This document shows positions 24,423 to 33,647 of a stretch of 64,000 nt of DNA, one piece after another. The translations under genes were made by a program, and so were the position numbers. The stretch comes from Corynebacterium urogenitale (GTDB lineage: Bacteria > Actinomycetota > Actinomycetes > Mycobacteriales > Mycobacteriaceae). The notes beneath the pieces are model-generated. The model did no database searches. It was not told where the DNA came from and saw only the letters and a list, made by a program, of their open reading frames with translations. Positions within the stretch are counted from its first letter, which is position 1, and each line of letters opens with the position of its first letter. The stretch is from positions 2,046,001 through 2,110,000 of the forward strand of contig NZ_CP045032.1 of NCBI RefSeq assembly GCF_009026825.1, read 5' to 3'.

Positions 24423-25025
24423 TTAGGCGTCCTGCTCGTTCAGCAGTGGTTCCACAGCGTCCCACAGTTCCTTGTCGGTGATTTCCTTGAGGAAGATGTG
24501 GGCTGGGCGGTGCTGCTTGTCCAGCACGATAGTCGTCGGGATGACAGAAGCCGGCACGCCACCGAGCGCCAGTGCGGACTTGAATGGCGGGTCGTAGAGG
24601 GAAGGGTAGGTGATGCCGTTGTCGCGAACGAAGTCCTGCGCCTTCTCACGCACGTTATCGCGCACATTGATGCCCAGCAGGGTTCCCTTGCCGGACTTTT
24701 CCAGCTTCTCCTGCACACGCTGCAGGTCATCGGACTCGCTGCGGCACGGACCGCACCACTGACCCCAGGAGTTGAGGACCACAACCTGGCCCTCGAAGTC
24801 CTCGAGGGAGATCTTCGAATCATCCAGGAGATCCACCCCTTGGATGTTGCCGATTGGCTGGCGATCCGCCTCTGGATAGGAAATGGCAGTCTGCCCGCCT
24901 GGGGAGACGAACTCGAAGGTGCCGCCCACGGCTACAGCATCGGTGCCCGCAGTATCGTCTGAGCTGCACGCCACGAGCAGACTCGTGGTCGCAGCTAACG
25001 TGACTGCTGCCAGTACCTTCTTCAT
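24423..25025 (-). CDS. resA: ResA/TlpA-like thioredoxin-domain lipoprotein
   Basis: An extracytoplasmic thiol-disulfide reductase for cytochrome c maturation, 200 residues. The signal peptide ends at a lipobox LLVAC (Cys20). The thioredoxin fold carries the active site WGQWCGPCRSE, with cis-Pro in GVPASVIPTT. It is the first gene of the ccdA-resB-ccsB operon. The gap upstream of it (25026-25275) holds no gene that I can support. Confidence 0.93.
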   Translation of the reverse strand: MKKVLAAVTLAATTSLLVACSSDDTAGTDAVAVGGTFEFVSPGGQTAISYPEADRQPIGNIQGVDLLDDSKISLEDFEGQVVVLNSWGQWCGPCRSESDDLQRVQEKLEKSGKGTLLGINVRDNVREKAQDFVRDNGITYPSLYDPPFKSALALGGVPASVIPTTIVLDKQHRPAHIFLKEITDKELWDAVEPLLNEQDA

Positions 25026-25275
25026 TGTCTACTGTCCTCTTTCCATCGTTTTTAGCATTGTTCGCGCTGTTGCCTGCGCTGTCTACGCTGCGTTCTCTGG
25101 CTCTTGTGTGTCCACCGTTCGCTCCGCGGACGCTGCCGATCCCAGGTCTTCCTGAACGTACGGTGCGCTCCCCGGCCCTCCACGCGGGTGGGGAATCCCC
25201 AGCACTCTCCTCGTGCGCACCCTGCTCAGGGCGCAATCGGTGTTACCCGGCATTGTCCGGCGGAATTTAAGCGCC

Positions 25276-25887
25276 TTAGACCTTCTGCGCGGGTTCGCTG
25301 TAGTAGATATCTGTGAGGTCGGCTCCGTCGAAGACCAGGGAGGTTACGGAAGCCAGCTCGCACTGACGGGCGGCAGGGTTGTGGGCCAGTGGCAGCCCCT
25401 GGGCATCTCGCTGGATCATGACGATCGGCAGTTGATGGGAGATGAGTACCGCCTCGTGGCCGCGCGCTTTATCGCGCGCGTCGTCGATCGCCTCCCACAT
25501 GCGATCACAGATCTCCGTGTAGGGCTCTCCCCAGCTGGGGATGGAAGGGTTCTTCAGCAGTGGCCACAGCTTCGGGTTCCACAGTTCACTGCGCACTCCC
25601 TTGATGTGGCGGCCTTCCAGCTGATTGCCGGCTTCGATGAGGCGCTCCTCGGTGACGATCTCCAGCCCGAGCTTCTCGGCAAACGGCTGGGCAGTCTCCT
25701 GCGCGCGCTGCATGGGGGACACGGCCAGATAGGTGACGTCGTGATCCGCCAGATCATTGGCAGTAGCTTCCGCCATCGCCCGTCCTCGCTTGGAAAGCTT
25801 GTAACCTTCCAAGCGTCCATAAAGGATCTTGTCGGGGTTGTGAACCTCGCCATGGCGCACTAGATGCACAATCGTCGTCATGATCAT
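25276..25887 (-). CDS. Histidine phosphatase family protein
   Basis: A phosphoglycerate-mutase-fold phosphatase of 203 residues. The catalytic LVRHGEVHNPD at about residues 9-19 has the phospho-accepting His, and the second His is in EAVLISHQLPI. The gene lies between hemL and resA, a position kept in mycobacteria. Substrates of these GpmB/CobC-like proteins vary and cannot be assigned here. Confidence 0.88.
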   Translation of the reverse strand: MIMTTIVHLVRHGEVHNPDKILYGRLEGYKLSKRGRAMAEATANDLADHDVTYLAVSPMQRAQETAQPFAEKLGLEIVTEERLIEAGNQLEGRHIKGVRSELWNPKLWPLLKNPSIPSWGEPYTEICDRMWEAIDDARDKARGHEAVLISHQLPIVMIQRDAQGLPLAHNPAARQCELASVTSLVFDGADLTDIYYSEPAQKV

Positions 25888-25959
25888 CGACCTTACCTGC
25901 TACCCCAAGCGAACTCCTAAGCAGATCGGGCCCCACAACCTGGGAATTTCCTGACTATT

Positions 25960-27279
25960 TTAGGCAGTCGCGGCAGCAGCAGCCTTCGCCGCAGCAGCGG
26001 CAGCAATCTCCACCGTTGCGAAATCATCATCCGTCAGAGCGGTGGAAACGAACCAGGTTTCAAAGACACTCGGTGGCGCAAACACCCCGTGGTCCAGCAG
26101 AGCATGGAAGAACGCCGGGAAGCGGAAGGTCTCGGCCGCTTGCATGTCGGCGAAGTTCTTCCCCTCCCCCTCAGCGAATCGGAAGGAGAACATGCTGCCC
26201 GCACGCTGCACGTGGTGTGCCACGGACTCTCGGCTCAAAGCTTGCGAAATAATCCCGGACAGGCGCTCCGCGTTGGCGTCGAGCACACGGTACGTTTCCT
26301 CGTCGGCGAGCTGCAGAGATGTCAGGCCGGAGGCCACGGCCACGGGGTTACCGGACAGCGTGCCCGCCTGGTAGACGGAGCCCATGGGCGCGAGGTGATC
26401 CATGATGTCCGCACGCCCACCGAAAGCGGCTGCTGGCAGGCCACCGGACACTACCTTGCCGAAGGTTGTGAGGTCGCCCGCAACCTCGTCCTTGCCGAAC
26501 CAGCCTTGCTGCCCCACGCGGAAGCCGGTCATCACCTCGTCAATGATGAGCAGTGCGCCATCGGCATGGGCGATCTCCTTGAGCTGCGCGTTAAAGGACT
26601 TGCCGTCCGCGTCGATGGAGGACACGGTGCCCATATTGCCTGGCGTCGCCTCGACGATGATCGCCGCGATCTCCCCCGGGTGCGCTGCGAAGGCGTCCTT
26701 GACCGCCTGGATGTCCCAGTAAGGAACGACGACAGTATCCGCCGCAGCGCCCTTGGTGATGCCCGGAGAATCCGGCAAACCAAACGTGGCCACACCGGAC
26801 CCTGCGGCAACAAGCAGCGAATCCACATGGCCGTGGTAGCAGCCTTCAAACTTCAGGATCTTGTCGCGGCCAGTGAATCCTCGTGCCAGGCGTGTGGCGG
26901 ACATGGTGGCCTCCGTGCCGGAGTTCACGAGGCGCACTTTCTCCACCGACGTGCGATTGACGATCTCCTGCGCCAGGTCCACCTCCATGGATGTGGCCGC
27001 ACCGAAGGACAATCCCTTGGCAGCTGCACGCTGGACGGCGTCGACGATCTGTGGGTGAGCATGGCCGTGGATCATCGGGCCCCAGGAGCACACGAGGTCC
27101 ACGTAGGTGTTGCCATCCTCATCATGCAGGTGGGACCCCTGTGCGTCGGTGATGAATGGCGCAGTGCCGCCTACAGATCCGAACGCACGAACCGGAGAGT
27201 TCACACCGCCCGGGATCAGAGCCTGGGCGCGTTCCATGGACTTGGCGCTGGTGGCGTGGACAGAGGTGTTACCGGACAA
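25960..27279 (-). CDS. hemL: Glutamate-1-semialdehyde 2,1-aminomutase HemL
   Basis: HemL converts glutamate-1-semialdehyde to 5-aminolevulinate, the second step of C5-pathway heme synthesis, using [21 protein letters not shown] opens the fold, and [18 protein letters not shown] has the PLP lysine. I chose TTG 27279, 10 bases after gaaagg, because the 25 codons upstream in frame do not resemble family N-termini. This gives 439 residues, the usual length. The C-terminus is an unusual run of Ala/Lys. hemA, the preceding enzyme, is at 38966. Confidence 0.93.
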   Translation of the reverse strand: MSGNTSVHATSAKSMERAQALIPGGVNSPVRAFGSVGGTAPFITDAQGSHLHDEDGNTYVDLVCSWGPMIHGHAHPQIVDAVQRAAAKGLSFGAATSMEVDLAQEIVNRTSVEKVRLVNSGTEATMSATRLARGFTGRDKILKFEGCYHGHVDSLLVAAGSGVATFGLPDSPGITKGAAADTVVVPYWDIQAVKDAFAAHPGEIAAIIVEATPGNMGTVSSIDADGKSFNAQLKEIAHADGALLIIDEVMTGFRVGQQGWFGKDEVAGDLTTFGKVVSGGLPAAAFGGRADIMDHLAPMGSVYQAGTLSGNPVAVASGLTSLQLADEETYRVLDANAERLSGIISQALSRESVAHHVQRAGSMFSFRFAEGEGKNFADMQAAETFRFPAFFHALLDHGVFAPPSVFETWFVSTALTDDDFATVEIAAAAAAKAAAAATA

Positions 27280-27458
27280 CGTGACTTGGCCTTTCGTGCT
27301 CGTGGCTGGGGATCTGAAGATCCCTTGGCTTGCAATCCCCTTCAGTCTAACCACGGGTGGGACAGTGGCGGGCGGGCGCGTCCGCCGGCCCCTTCAACTG
27401 GACCGATAAACTGCTCAGTCGTCCGACTCCACGACGGGTTCAGTGTGCAGGTTTAGTA

Positions 27459-30290
27459 TTACTGCACCTTAGCCGCAGCCACCGGGTTAGGTGCTGACTT
27501 CTCCGCAGACTCCTCCAGCGCCTCCTCGCGCGCCAATTCCCTCGCCGCTGCGCGAGCCTCGGCGCGCTTCTTGAGAGCGCGGCCCGCCCGCAGGCGCTCA
27601 GTCCACCCCTGCCACGTGTGGGTGTGACGCATCATCGACTCTGCGTAGTTTTGACGAGCCACGCGCTCCGAACGCCACTCGATCAGCGCGGAGCTTGCAA
27701 GCATCGCCACCGGGGCAATCAAAGGATTGAGGAGACCAGTGATCGCCAGGAAGATCGCGAGGCCGTTGTATGTCCAGCTCATCCAGATATTCCAGTCCAC
27801 GGTGTTGCGAATGTGGCGCACCAGGTTGATCGCTTCAGGGATGGCGGAGACATCCTCGCGCATCACCACCACATCCGCAGAGTTCACGGACACAGCATCG
27901 AGGTCATCGCGCGCACCCATGAGGATGCCCACATCAGCGGCGCGCAAGGCCATCGTGATGTCCTTATCACCGACCATCGCCACATTGTGGCCACGAGCGT
28001 GCAGGCTCCGCACCGTCGCTTCCTTACGGCTCGGTTCGATACCCGCCAAGACCGTGGAAATACCCAGGGAGTTCGCGATGCGGCGCGCCACTGGATACGT
28101 GTCACGGGAGAGCATGAACGTCTCAATATCCATGCCCTCCAGCTTGTCCACCGCCACCTCGGCATCATCCCGGAACGAATCCGCCAAGTTGATCACGCCG
28201 CGGTCTTTCCCCTTCCACCGGACGATCACCGGAGTACCACCGGAGACAGCAGCCGTCGCAAGACGGTGATCCTTCAACTCCCCCAGATCGCGTGGGCGCC
28301 ACAGGCTTGCCTGCACATGGCGCAATTCGCCATCCAGAGGAATATCGACCACACCACTGAACGTGCCGTCCTTACTGATGGTCACCTCGCCGGTTTCCAA
28401 CCAGTGTGGGATCTCATCTCCACCTGCGTTGGCATCGCGAGCCTCGCGGTCAGCGCGCACGATCGCCTTGCACACAGCATGCGTGGACTCCATCGACAGG
28501 GCCGCGGCCACACGCAACAGCAAGTCGGGGTTCTCCCCCTGCGCCGGGGTGACAGCAATAACATGCATCGGGCCGGTCGTCAGCGTGCCCACGCGGTTGA
28601 AGATGATGGAATCGATCCGTGCCAACTGGTGGATCGTCCCCGTGCCGCGGAGCAGCACACCCTTGGACGCCGCGCGCCCAATTCCCAGGCGCAGAGCCAA
28701 AGGCGCAGAGAGCGCCAGCGCCACCGGCGCCACCGCCACCAGGACGGACAAGCTTGTCGCCATCGCGGCATCCAGCGATCCATAGACGAGCAGCCAGCCG
28801 AAAAAGTTCACGACCGCGATCGCCATTGCCCACGGCACGAGCAGGGAGGCCGTCCTGTTCGTCAGCTGCGTAAAGCGATTCTCATCCTGCACCGCACTGC
28901 GGAGCCAGCGCTGCATGGCCGCGAGGCGGGTCTTCGATCCCGTCTCCTGGACGCGGAGCTTCAGCGGCTGCCCCTCGTTTCTGGCGCCCGCGAACACCTT
29001 GTCGCCCACGGCCACCTTCACTCGGCGGTTCACTCCGCCCACCGGCCCCATGTCCACCTCGGATTTGCCGGAGACCACCTCACAGTCACTCGGCACCCAG
29101 GAACCGAAAGGAATGATGATGTCATCGCCGCGGCGCAGCTCCGTCGGCGCCACCTGCGACTTTGTGGTCTTTCCCTTCTTCGACTTACGCACGACGGTCA
29201 CCTCGTGCGTAAGCGCGTGTGTCGGCACGGACAGAATCTCACGGGATTTCAACTGGCTGCGTCGAGACAGAAGACGGCCAAACAGAAGCAGAATCGTCAC
29301 GCCGCAGGCCACGTCGAAAAACGATGACCCCTGGGTGTTCGGGTTCGCCCAGTCACGCGCAATGAGCACCTGGTGAGTGGTCCAGCCGAGGTCGCCGGCC
29401 TCCGTAAAGATCAACGCCCACAGGGAGTATAGGTAACCGATGAGGATCGCCGAGGAGCTTGCACCGTCCAGCGCGGACATGCCACGCCGCAATCCGCCAA
29501 CCATCGCCCGGTGGAAAGGCCACGCGCACCATGTCACGACCGGCGTGGACAGCGCCAGCGCCACCCACTGCCAATAGTCGAACTGCCAGGCAGGAACCAG
29601 TTCGATCAAAACCACCGGCAGGCCGAGCACAACTGCCACCAGCAGCCGGAGCTTCGTGATGAGCTCACGGGCTGTATGGAGTACCTCCGTGCCGTCGAAG
29701 GGGTTATGGAAGCGCCGATCGATCATCGTCGGCTCCGCGCCTCGCGTTCGGGACGACGCCAGTAGGCGCGAATTCGCCTTTTGGTAGGAGTGCCGGCGCA
29801 TCTTGCGACGCGTTTCTTGCAGGTCTAAGCGCTCGGAGCGGCGGCGCAAAGTCGAGGCGGTCATCCAGCCTTCGACCCCGAAGTTACGCATATGCTCCAT
29901 AAGCTCGGCAGGGTTGACGTACTCCTCCGCGGAGATCCACGCCATGTTGGAGGAGTACACCACAACCGCCTCCACGCCACGCATCGCGTTGAGGTCGCGC
30001 TCAAGGGCCGTCGCATCTACTGCAGATTCCAGCCCCACCAGGCGGAAGGCAAAGCTGGCGAGGCCCTGGCTCTTGGTGTATTCGCTGCGCTCGGAGGAAT
30101 CGAGCTTCTGAGCCTGATCCATGTCGAAGCCAGCTGTTTTTGCAGCTGCGCGGGCGGCCACGATGGCACGCTCGACCGACTCGACCGTGCCCTGGCCCTG
30201 ATCACCGGAGGCGACAGAAGAATCATCCAGTTCAGGGGCAGGTTCCGGAACCCCAGTGGTTCCCGCGTGACCCGCACTGTATTCAGCCAT
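27459..30290 (-). CDS. P1B-type P-type ATPase relative lacking catalytic motifs
   Basis: A 943-residue protein with the layout of a heavy-metal P-type ATPase: an HMA-like N-domain (about 78-145) without CxxC, six or more helices, and actuator, phosphorylation and nucleotide regions. The catalytic positions are altered. IIFNRVGTLTTG replaces the DKTGTLT phosphorylation motif (Asn565 for Asp), VAVAPVALAL replaces the CPC metal motif (521-523), DMGPV replaces TGES, and MVGDKDITMALRAADVG replaces GDGxNDxPAL. The fold elements around them are intact, and the reading frame is clean over 943 codons, so this looks like a maintained pseudoenzyme, not a decaying pseudogene. The C-terminal 45 residues form a charged helix. 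The location next to hemL suggests a role in heme or cytochrome biogenesis, but that is inference. Confidence 0.85.
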   Translation of the reverse strand: MAEYSAGHAGTTGVPEPAPELDDSSVASGDQGQGTVESVERAIVAARAAAKTAGFDMDQAQKLDSSERSEYTKSQGLASFAFRLVGLESAVDATALERDLNAMRGVEAVVVYSSNMAWISAEEYVNPAELMEHMRNFGVEGWMTASTLRRRSERLDLQETRRKMRRHSYQKANSRLLASSRTRGAEPTMIDRRFHNPFDGTEVLHTARELITKLRLLVAVVLGLPVVLIELVPAWQFDYWQWVALALSTPVVTWCAWPFHRAMVGGLRRGMSALDGASSSAILIGYLYSLWALIFTEAGDLGWTTHQVLIARDWANPNTQGSSFFDVACGVTILLLFGRLLSRRSQLKSREILSVPTHALTHEVTVVRKSKKGKTTKSQVAPTELRRGDDIIIPFGSWVPSDCEVVSGKSEVDMGPVGGVNRRVKVAVGDKVFAGARNEGQPLKLRVQETGSKTRLAAMQRWLRSAVQDENRFTQLTNRTASLLVPWAMAIAVVNFFGWLLVYGSLDAAMATSLSVLVAVAPVALALSAPLALRLGIGRAASKGVLLRGTGTIHQLARIDSIIFNRVGTLTTGPMHVIAVTPAQGENPDLLLRVAAALSMESTHAVCKAIVRADREARDANAGGDEIPHWLETGEVTISKDGTFSGVVDIPLDGELRHVQASLWRPRDLGELKDHRLATAAVSGGTPVIVRWKGKDRGVINLADSFRDDAEVAVDKLEGMDIETFMLSRDTYPVARRIANSLGISTVLAGIEPSRKEATVRSLHARGHNVAMVGDKDITMALRAADVGILMGARDDLDAVSVNSADVVVMREDVSAIPEAINLVRHIRNTVDWNIWMSWTYNGLAIFLAITGLLNPLIAPVAMLASSALIEWRSERVARQNYAESMMRHTHTWQGWTERLRAGRALKKRAEARAAARELAREEALEESAEKSAPNPVAAAKVQ

Positions 30291-30347
30291 GACTGCGCAC
30301 TCCTCCTACCCTCGGCCAATAGTATCGCTTAGATCCACCGCAGCGCA

Positions 30348-30890
30348 CTATCCGCGCAGGTCATCCCCAGGAAGTGTGCCGTCGCCTTCAATCGGAGCCT
30401 CCAAGCGGTGGCCAGCATCGAAGAAGGGGTCAGCGGCGGGGCGAAACGCCATGAGCAAACCCACAGCGAGACCGAGGGATAGCAGTGCCTGCCCCGTGCC
30501 CGTAAAGCCGAAGACCCAACCAAGCAGCATGAGGAAAATCGCCAGGCAAGATACCCACAGCATCCACCGCCGGCGGTTGCGGTACCCCTCCCGGAGCGAG
30601 AGCGCCAGCCACGTAATGATCGCGCCTGTGACCACATTGACACCCCCGAGGATCTGCACGTTCCTGCGCACGAAATCCATCCGCTCAGCTTCGGCTGCAT
30701 CCACTGGCGGGCGGTTCCAGTCAGCGGTGAGCATCATCACACCGGACAGCACCATCATCACGGCCACGATCACGATCACAACAGAGGCCGCGAGGACGAT
30801 ACGCGGGGTTGGATCCCCCGGCTTCCATCGCTTGACCTGGCGGTTGGCATCATCACCCGAAGATGCCATGGAAGGAAACATGCTCGGCAT
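30348..30890 (-). CDS. Four-helix membrane protein upstream of the P-type ATPase relative
   Basis: A 180-residue protein, function unknown. The helices lie at about 30-52, 80-97, 107-124 and 128-146. An N-terminal RQVKRWKPGDPTPRIVLAAS and the loop NRRRWMLWVS stand out. It is nine bases after the larger membrane protein gene and 57 before the ATPase-like gene on the same strand, suggesting one operon and possibly one complex. The start could also be the ATG at residue 4 or 8. Confidence 0.7.
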   Translation of the reverse strand: MPSMFPSMASSGDDANRQVKRWKPGDPTPRIVLAASVVIVIVAVMMVLSGVMMLTADWNRPPVDAAEAERMDFVRRNVQILGGVNVVTGAIITWLALSLREGYRNRRRWMLWVSCLAIFLMLLGWVFGFTGTGQALLSLGLAVGLLMAFRPAADPFFDAGHRLEAPIEGDGTLPGDDLRG

Positions 30891-30899
30891 ACGAATGTC

Positions 30900-31778
30900 C
30901 TATCGCTGGTTCGGGTGGTCGTTACTGTGACGCGGCCCCTGCTGGCCCCGTGGATCCTGCTGGTTATTCGGACCCTGTTGGCCGTTCCAGCCGGCCCCGC
31001 CGTGCGGCCCCTGCTGGTTGCCACCATCGTGGCCACGCGCCTGAGGCTCCTTGGCTCCCCTCGTTGACCTCTCCTTGGCCTCGCGCTCCTTGGCTTCCTT
31101 CGCTGCCTTCTTCGCAGCCTTTTCCTCCTTACGCCGGCGCTCCACGGCCTCGGCATACTTCTCCATCTCGGCCAGCGGCGGAATCCCCAGCCACTCAGCA
31201 TTCCCCGGCCGCGCGAAGAACCACATACCCAAGATCGCCGCGACACCCGACAGAATGGTGAGGATCCCCAGCATCAGCACAAAGCCCACCGGCATCGTGG
31301 TCGGAGCACTACCAAACAGCAGCAGCACGGCCTGCAACGCCAGGTACACGGAACCGACGTTGAGGAACACGCGCGAGTACGGGCCACCACGCCCGGCGCG
31401 CAGCGTCAGCCACGCGCACAGCAACGCCACTAACAGCATCCAAATCAGCATCGACACATTGACGGAAGCCACTTGCGTGGAAAGGTCAGCCTCCTTCAGC
31501 GCCCCCGCCAAGCTCCCCATGCTCTCCTCAGACTCCTTGATCTGGGAGGTCAGCGCCCGCGGATCGACGATATTCGCCACGAACTGCACGATCGCATACA
31601 ACGCCTGCATGCTGGCCACGCACAGCCACGTCATCACGCCGAAGCGCACATCCTCTGGCGCACCATTGAGGTTCTTCGCCAGTCCATCCTTGCGCCCCAC
31701 CTTCGGAGGCTTCAGCTCCTCCTGGTGGGACAAGTTGTTCTTCGTACCGTTCGAGGTGCCGTTATCTATGCCGTTCAT
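30900..31778 (-). CDS. Membrane protein with charged helix and Gly/Gln/Asn-rich tail
   Basis: A 292-residue protein, function unknown. It has four hydrophobic helices (about 48-70, 110-130, 139-160 and 167-190). After them comes a strongly charged Lys/Glu/Ala helix at about 205-245 that should be a coiled coil, then a disordered tail rich in Gly, Gln and Asn. I chose ATG 31778. In-frame codons back to 31823 would overlap the protease promoter. It is divergent from the protease gene and the likely first gene of the operon leading to the ATPase relative. Confidence 0.7.
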   Translation of the reverse strand: MNGIDNGTSNGTKNNLSHQEELKPPKVGRKDGLAKNLNGAPEDVRFGVMTWLCVASMQALYAIVQFVANIVDPRALTSQIKESEESMGSLAGALKEADLSTQVASVNVSMLIWMLLVALLCAWLTLRAGRGGPYSRVFLNVGSVYLALQAVLLLFGSAPTTMPVGFVLMLGILTILSGVAAILGMWFFARPGNAEWLGIPPLAEMEKYAEAVERRRKEEKAAKKAAKEAKEREAKERSTRGAKEPQARGHDGGNQQGPHGGAGWNGQQGPNNQQDPRGQQGPRHSNDHPNQR

Positions 31779-31847
31779 ACGGCTATCTAGCCTACTGCCT
31801 AGCCAGTACATTTTCCCCTCCACCGCCCGCTTTCGACCGCGGAGGTC

Positions 31848-31853
31848 TAGGCT
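31848..31853 (+). promoter_or_regulatory. -10 element, leaderless protease promoter
   Basis: TAGGCT is followed by seven bases and ATG 31861, with no ribosome binding site. The divergent gene starts at 31778, so the two promoters share about 80 bases. Confidence 0.45.
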
Positions 31854-31860
31854 TCAATCC

Positions 31861-33216
31861 ATGAACCGCTCAGTACGTCAACCCCTCAACCGATGGTGGC
31901 CGGTGTGGGCTGCGGTTTTTATCATTCTTTTGGTGTACGGGATTGGTGGCGTCGTTCTTCTCAACGACGCCACCAGGCCCCCATCCGCAACGCCACCACC
32001 ACGCCCCGCAGACGCCAACGAACAGGCTCCCGACACTCTCTTCACTCGGGGGCTCACGGACCTGCCACCGGACTACCCCACTGACCCGGACTCCGCGGAG
32101 CTCCAGCGCGCCAAGGATGCCGGCTCCTACCTACTGAGTCCCGGCGAAGAGGGATACACAGCCCAGGAGGACGCTGCCGTGCGGGACAACGAATATTTCC
32201 TCGGTGGCGTGCACCCTCACGAGGACCAGAGTTGGCGCACATACCCGCAGCCCACGCCGGGTATGGCGCTGGACATCGACGGTGAGTTCAGTTGCACGCT
32301 CGCGTTTGTGGGCCACTACGCGCCCGCCACGGACGGCAGCGGTTCGGTGGCGCGCGCGGAGCACGCAGCGGTCCCGGAGCCAGTAAACGGGGCCACCGAG
32401 ATCAGCCCGAGTAGTGCCAGCACAGATCGCGCGGGCAATCGGCGCGCGCCCTCACCAGCAGCGCTGACAGCAGGACACTGCATGGAGAGCGATGAGGACG
32501 GCATCGTCGAGTGGTCGCCAGGAGCGGAAGGATACCCTGTCGCACCACTGGGTCAATGGGATGCTCACCAAGCATTGGACTCGTACTCCGTTGAGGTCGG
32601 CTCGCTCTCGGAGCACTTCGCGCAAAACAATTCTGGCAGCGAAGATGCGGATGATCCTCGACAGGAAACTGAAGCTGCGGATAATCGCCCACACGAAGGA
32701 GAAGACTCGGAGGCTCGCCCGCAAGAAGCGGAAGACCTGGACAGCGACAGTGAGGACACGGAAGACTCGAGCTCGGAGCGGACGTTGATGGGCCTCGCTC
32801 CCGCGCCAAAAGCACTCCCGGCACAACTCGACACGGACTGGGCCAGCATGAGCCTGGAGCCACGCGCGGATTTCAATCCACGAATCGACGGCCGCTATGA
32901 CGTGGTCACCACCGCCGGCGCAGCCGATCTCCGTCCAGGCATGATGGTGTGCAAAATGGGCTTCCGAACAGGAGAAACTTGCGGACCCGTATTGTCCTGG
33001 AACGCCACCATGGTGCGTATTAACCTCTACTCACTCACGGGGGATTCCGGTTCTCCGGCTTATATCAAGCTCGGTGGAAACAAGGTCGCGGCTTTGGGCC
33101 TGCTTTCTGGGTCTCCAGTGGACTCTGAGAATGTCACCAATGACTACGTGACAGACTTCGCCCTCGTCGCACCAGTGATGCGAGCCACGGGTTTCCGCCT
33201 CGGTGAGGGTGGCTGA
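31861..33216 (+). CDS. Membrane-anchored trypsin-like serine protease
   Basis: A 451-residue S1-family protease anchored by one N-terminal helix (about 13-34) with the rest outside the cell. The triad is His206 in LTAGHC, Asp326 in LDTDWASMSL and Ser396 in TGDSGSPAY. Between His and Asp lies a highly acidic insert, about residues 253-306, nearly all Asp, Glu, Ser and polar residues, which is not part of the fold. Cys145/Cys207 and Cys364/Cys374 could form disulfides. I chose ATG 31861 for the leaderless promoter. A very long upstream extension of the frame is antisense to another gene and rejected. The protease is unrelated to heme synthesis and looks like an insertion in that region. Confidence 0.85.
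   Translation: MNRSVRQPLNRWWPVWAAVFIILLVYGIGGVVLLNDATRPPSATPPPRPADANEQAPDTLFTRGLTDLPPDYPTDPDSAELQRAKDAGSYLLSPGEEGYTAQEDAAVRDNEYFLGGVHPHEDQSWRTYPQPTPGMALDIDGEFSCTLAFVGHYAPATDGSGSVARAEHAAVPEPVNGATEISPSSASTDRAGNRRAPSPAALTAGHCMESDEDGIVEWSPGAEGYPVAPLGQWDAHQALDSYSVEVGSLSEHFAQNNSGSEDADDPRQETEAADNRPHEGEDSEARPQEAEDLDSDSEDTEDSSSERTLMGLAPAPKALPAQLDTDWASMSLEPRADFNPRIDGRYDVVTTAGAADLRPGMMVCKMGFRTGETCGPVLSWNATMVRINLYSLTGDSGSPAYIKLGGNKVAALGLLSGSPVDSENVTNDYVTDFALVAPVMRATGFRLGEGG
31945..31974. repeat. Inverted pair of the GGTGGCGTCG motif
   Basis: GGTGGCGTCGTT (31945-31956) and AACGACGCCACC (31963-31974) are perfect 12-bp arms around a six-base loop, inside the membrane-anchor codons of the protease. Ten further copies of the 10-mer are scattered over the window (see findings). 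Confidence 0.8.
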
Positions 33217-33246
33217 TTTCCTGGCCGTGGCTGATTTCCTGACCCT

Positions 33247-33370
33247 GGCGAAATTCGGTGCGGTGGCGAAATTTCGGGCGATCGCTAAATTTCGCCGCAG
33301 TCTTGGCGGTGAAATTGCAATATCGCCCGCGACAAGGTGGTGAAATTCCGAAGGGGGAAGAAATTTCGCC
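33247..33370. repeat. Cluster of GGCGAAATT motifs, left flank of the DUF559 gene
   Basis: GGCGAAATT occurs at 33247 and 33265 on the plus strand, and at 33288 and 33362 on the minus strand, with degenerate copies between. Just before it, gtggctgatttcctg is repeated in tandem across the protease stop codon. The 33217-33647 gap contains this cluster and the DnaA boxes but no gene. Confidence 0.7.
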
Positions 33371-33472
33371 AGGGAGCCAAAAATTGGCCAAGGCCACTGA
33401 CCTTTCGTCCCACCGCAACCCGAATACATGGGGCGAGCAGGTGTTATGGCGGGCCGGTGGCGTCGTAAAAAT

Positions 33473-33499
33473 TTATCCACAACCGCTGAGTTATCCACA
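33473..33499 (+). promoter_or_regulatory. Two consensus DnaA boxes
   Basis: TTATCCACA occurs at 33473-33481 and 33491-33499, same orientation, nine bases apart. A GGTGGCGTCG copy ends eight bases before the first. They could regulate the next gene or titrate DnaA. This is not the replication origin, as dnaA and dnaN are absent. Confidence 0.5.
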
Positions 33500-33647
33500 A
33501 CTCCCAGCACACCGGGCACCCCGCAGCGTCAACCCGAGCACCTCGATCAGCTAGGCTCCGCCCCACGAGGGATCGCGCGCGCAGGACCAGTCGCGCGCAA
33601 CCACGGGGAAGAGAAACATGGGGAAGACCAATCCAGGGGGAAGACCA

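Noticed and set aside
26089..27456. A 455-codon open frame antisense to hemL
   Set aside because: High-G+C shadow frame. His/Arg/Gly-rich translation, no ribosome binding site, no known domain.
27618..29327. A 569-codon open frame antisense to the P-type ATPase relative
   Set aside because: His/Arg/Gln-rich shadow of a real gene. The sense strand has clear P-type ATPase blocks.
27459..30290. Calling the P-type ATPase relative a pseudogene
   Set aside because: It has no stop or frameshift in 943 codons, and the substitutions are confined to catalytic positions while the fold is kept.
31051..31860. An open frame extending 810 bases upstream of the protease start
   Set aside because: It is antisense to a membrane protein gene, its translation is Ser/Thr/Arg-rich without a domain, and the leaderless promoter before ATG 31861 gives a better start.
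33473..33499. Chromosomal replication origin
   Set aside because: Only two DnaA boxes, no A+T-rich unwinding region and no dnaA, dnaN or recF nearby.
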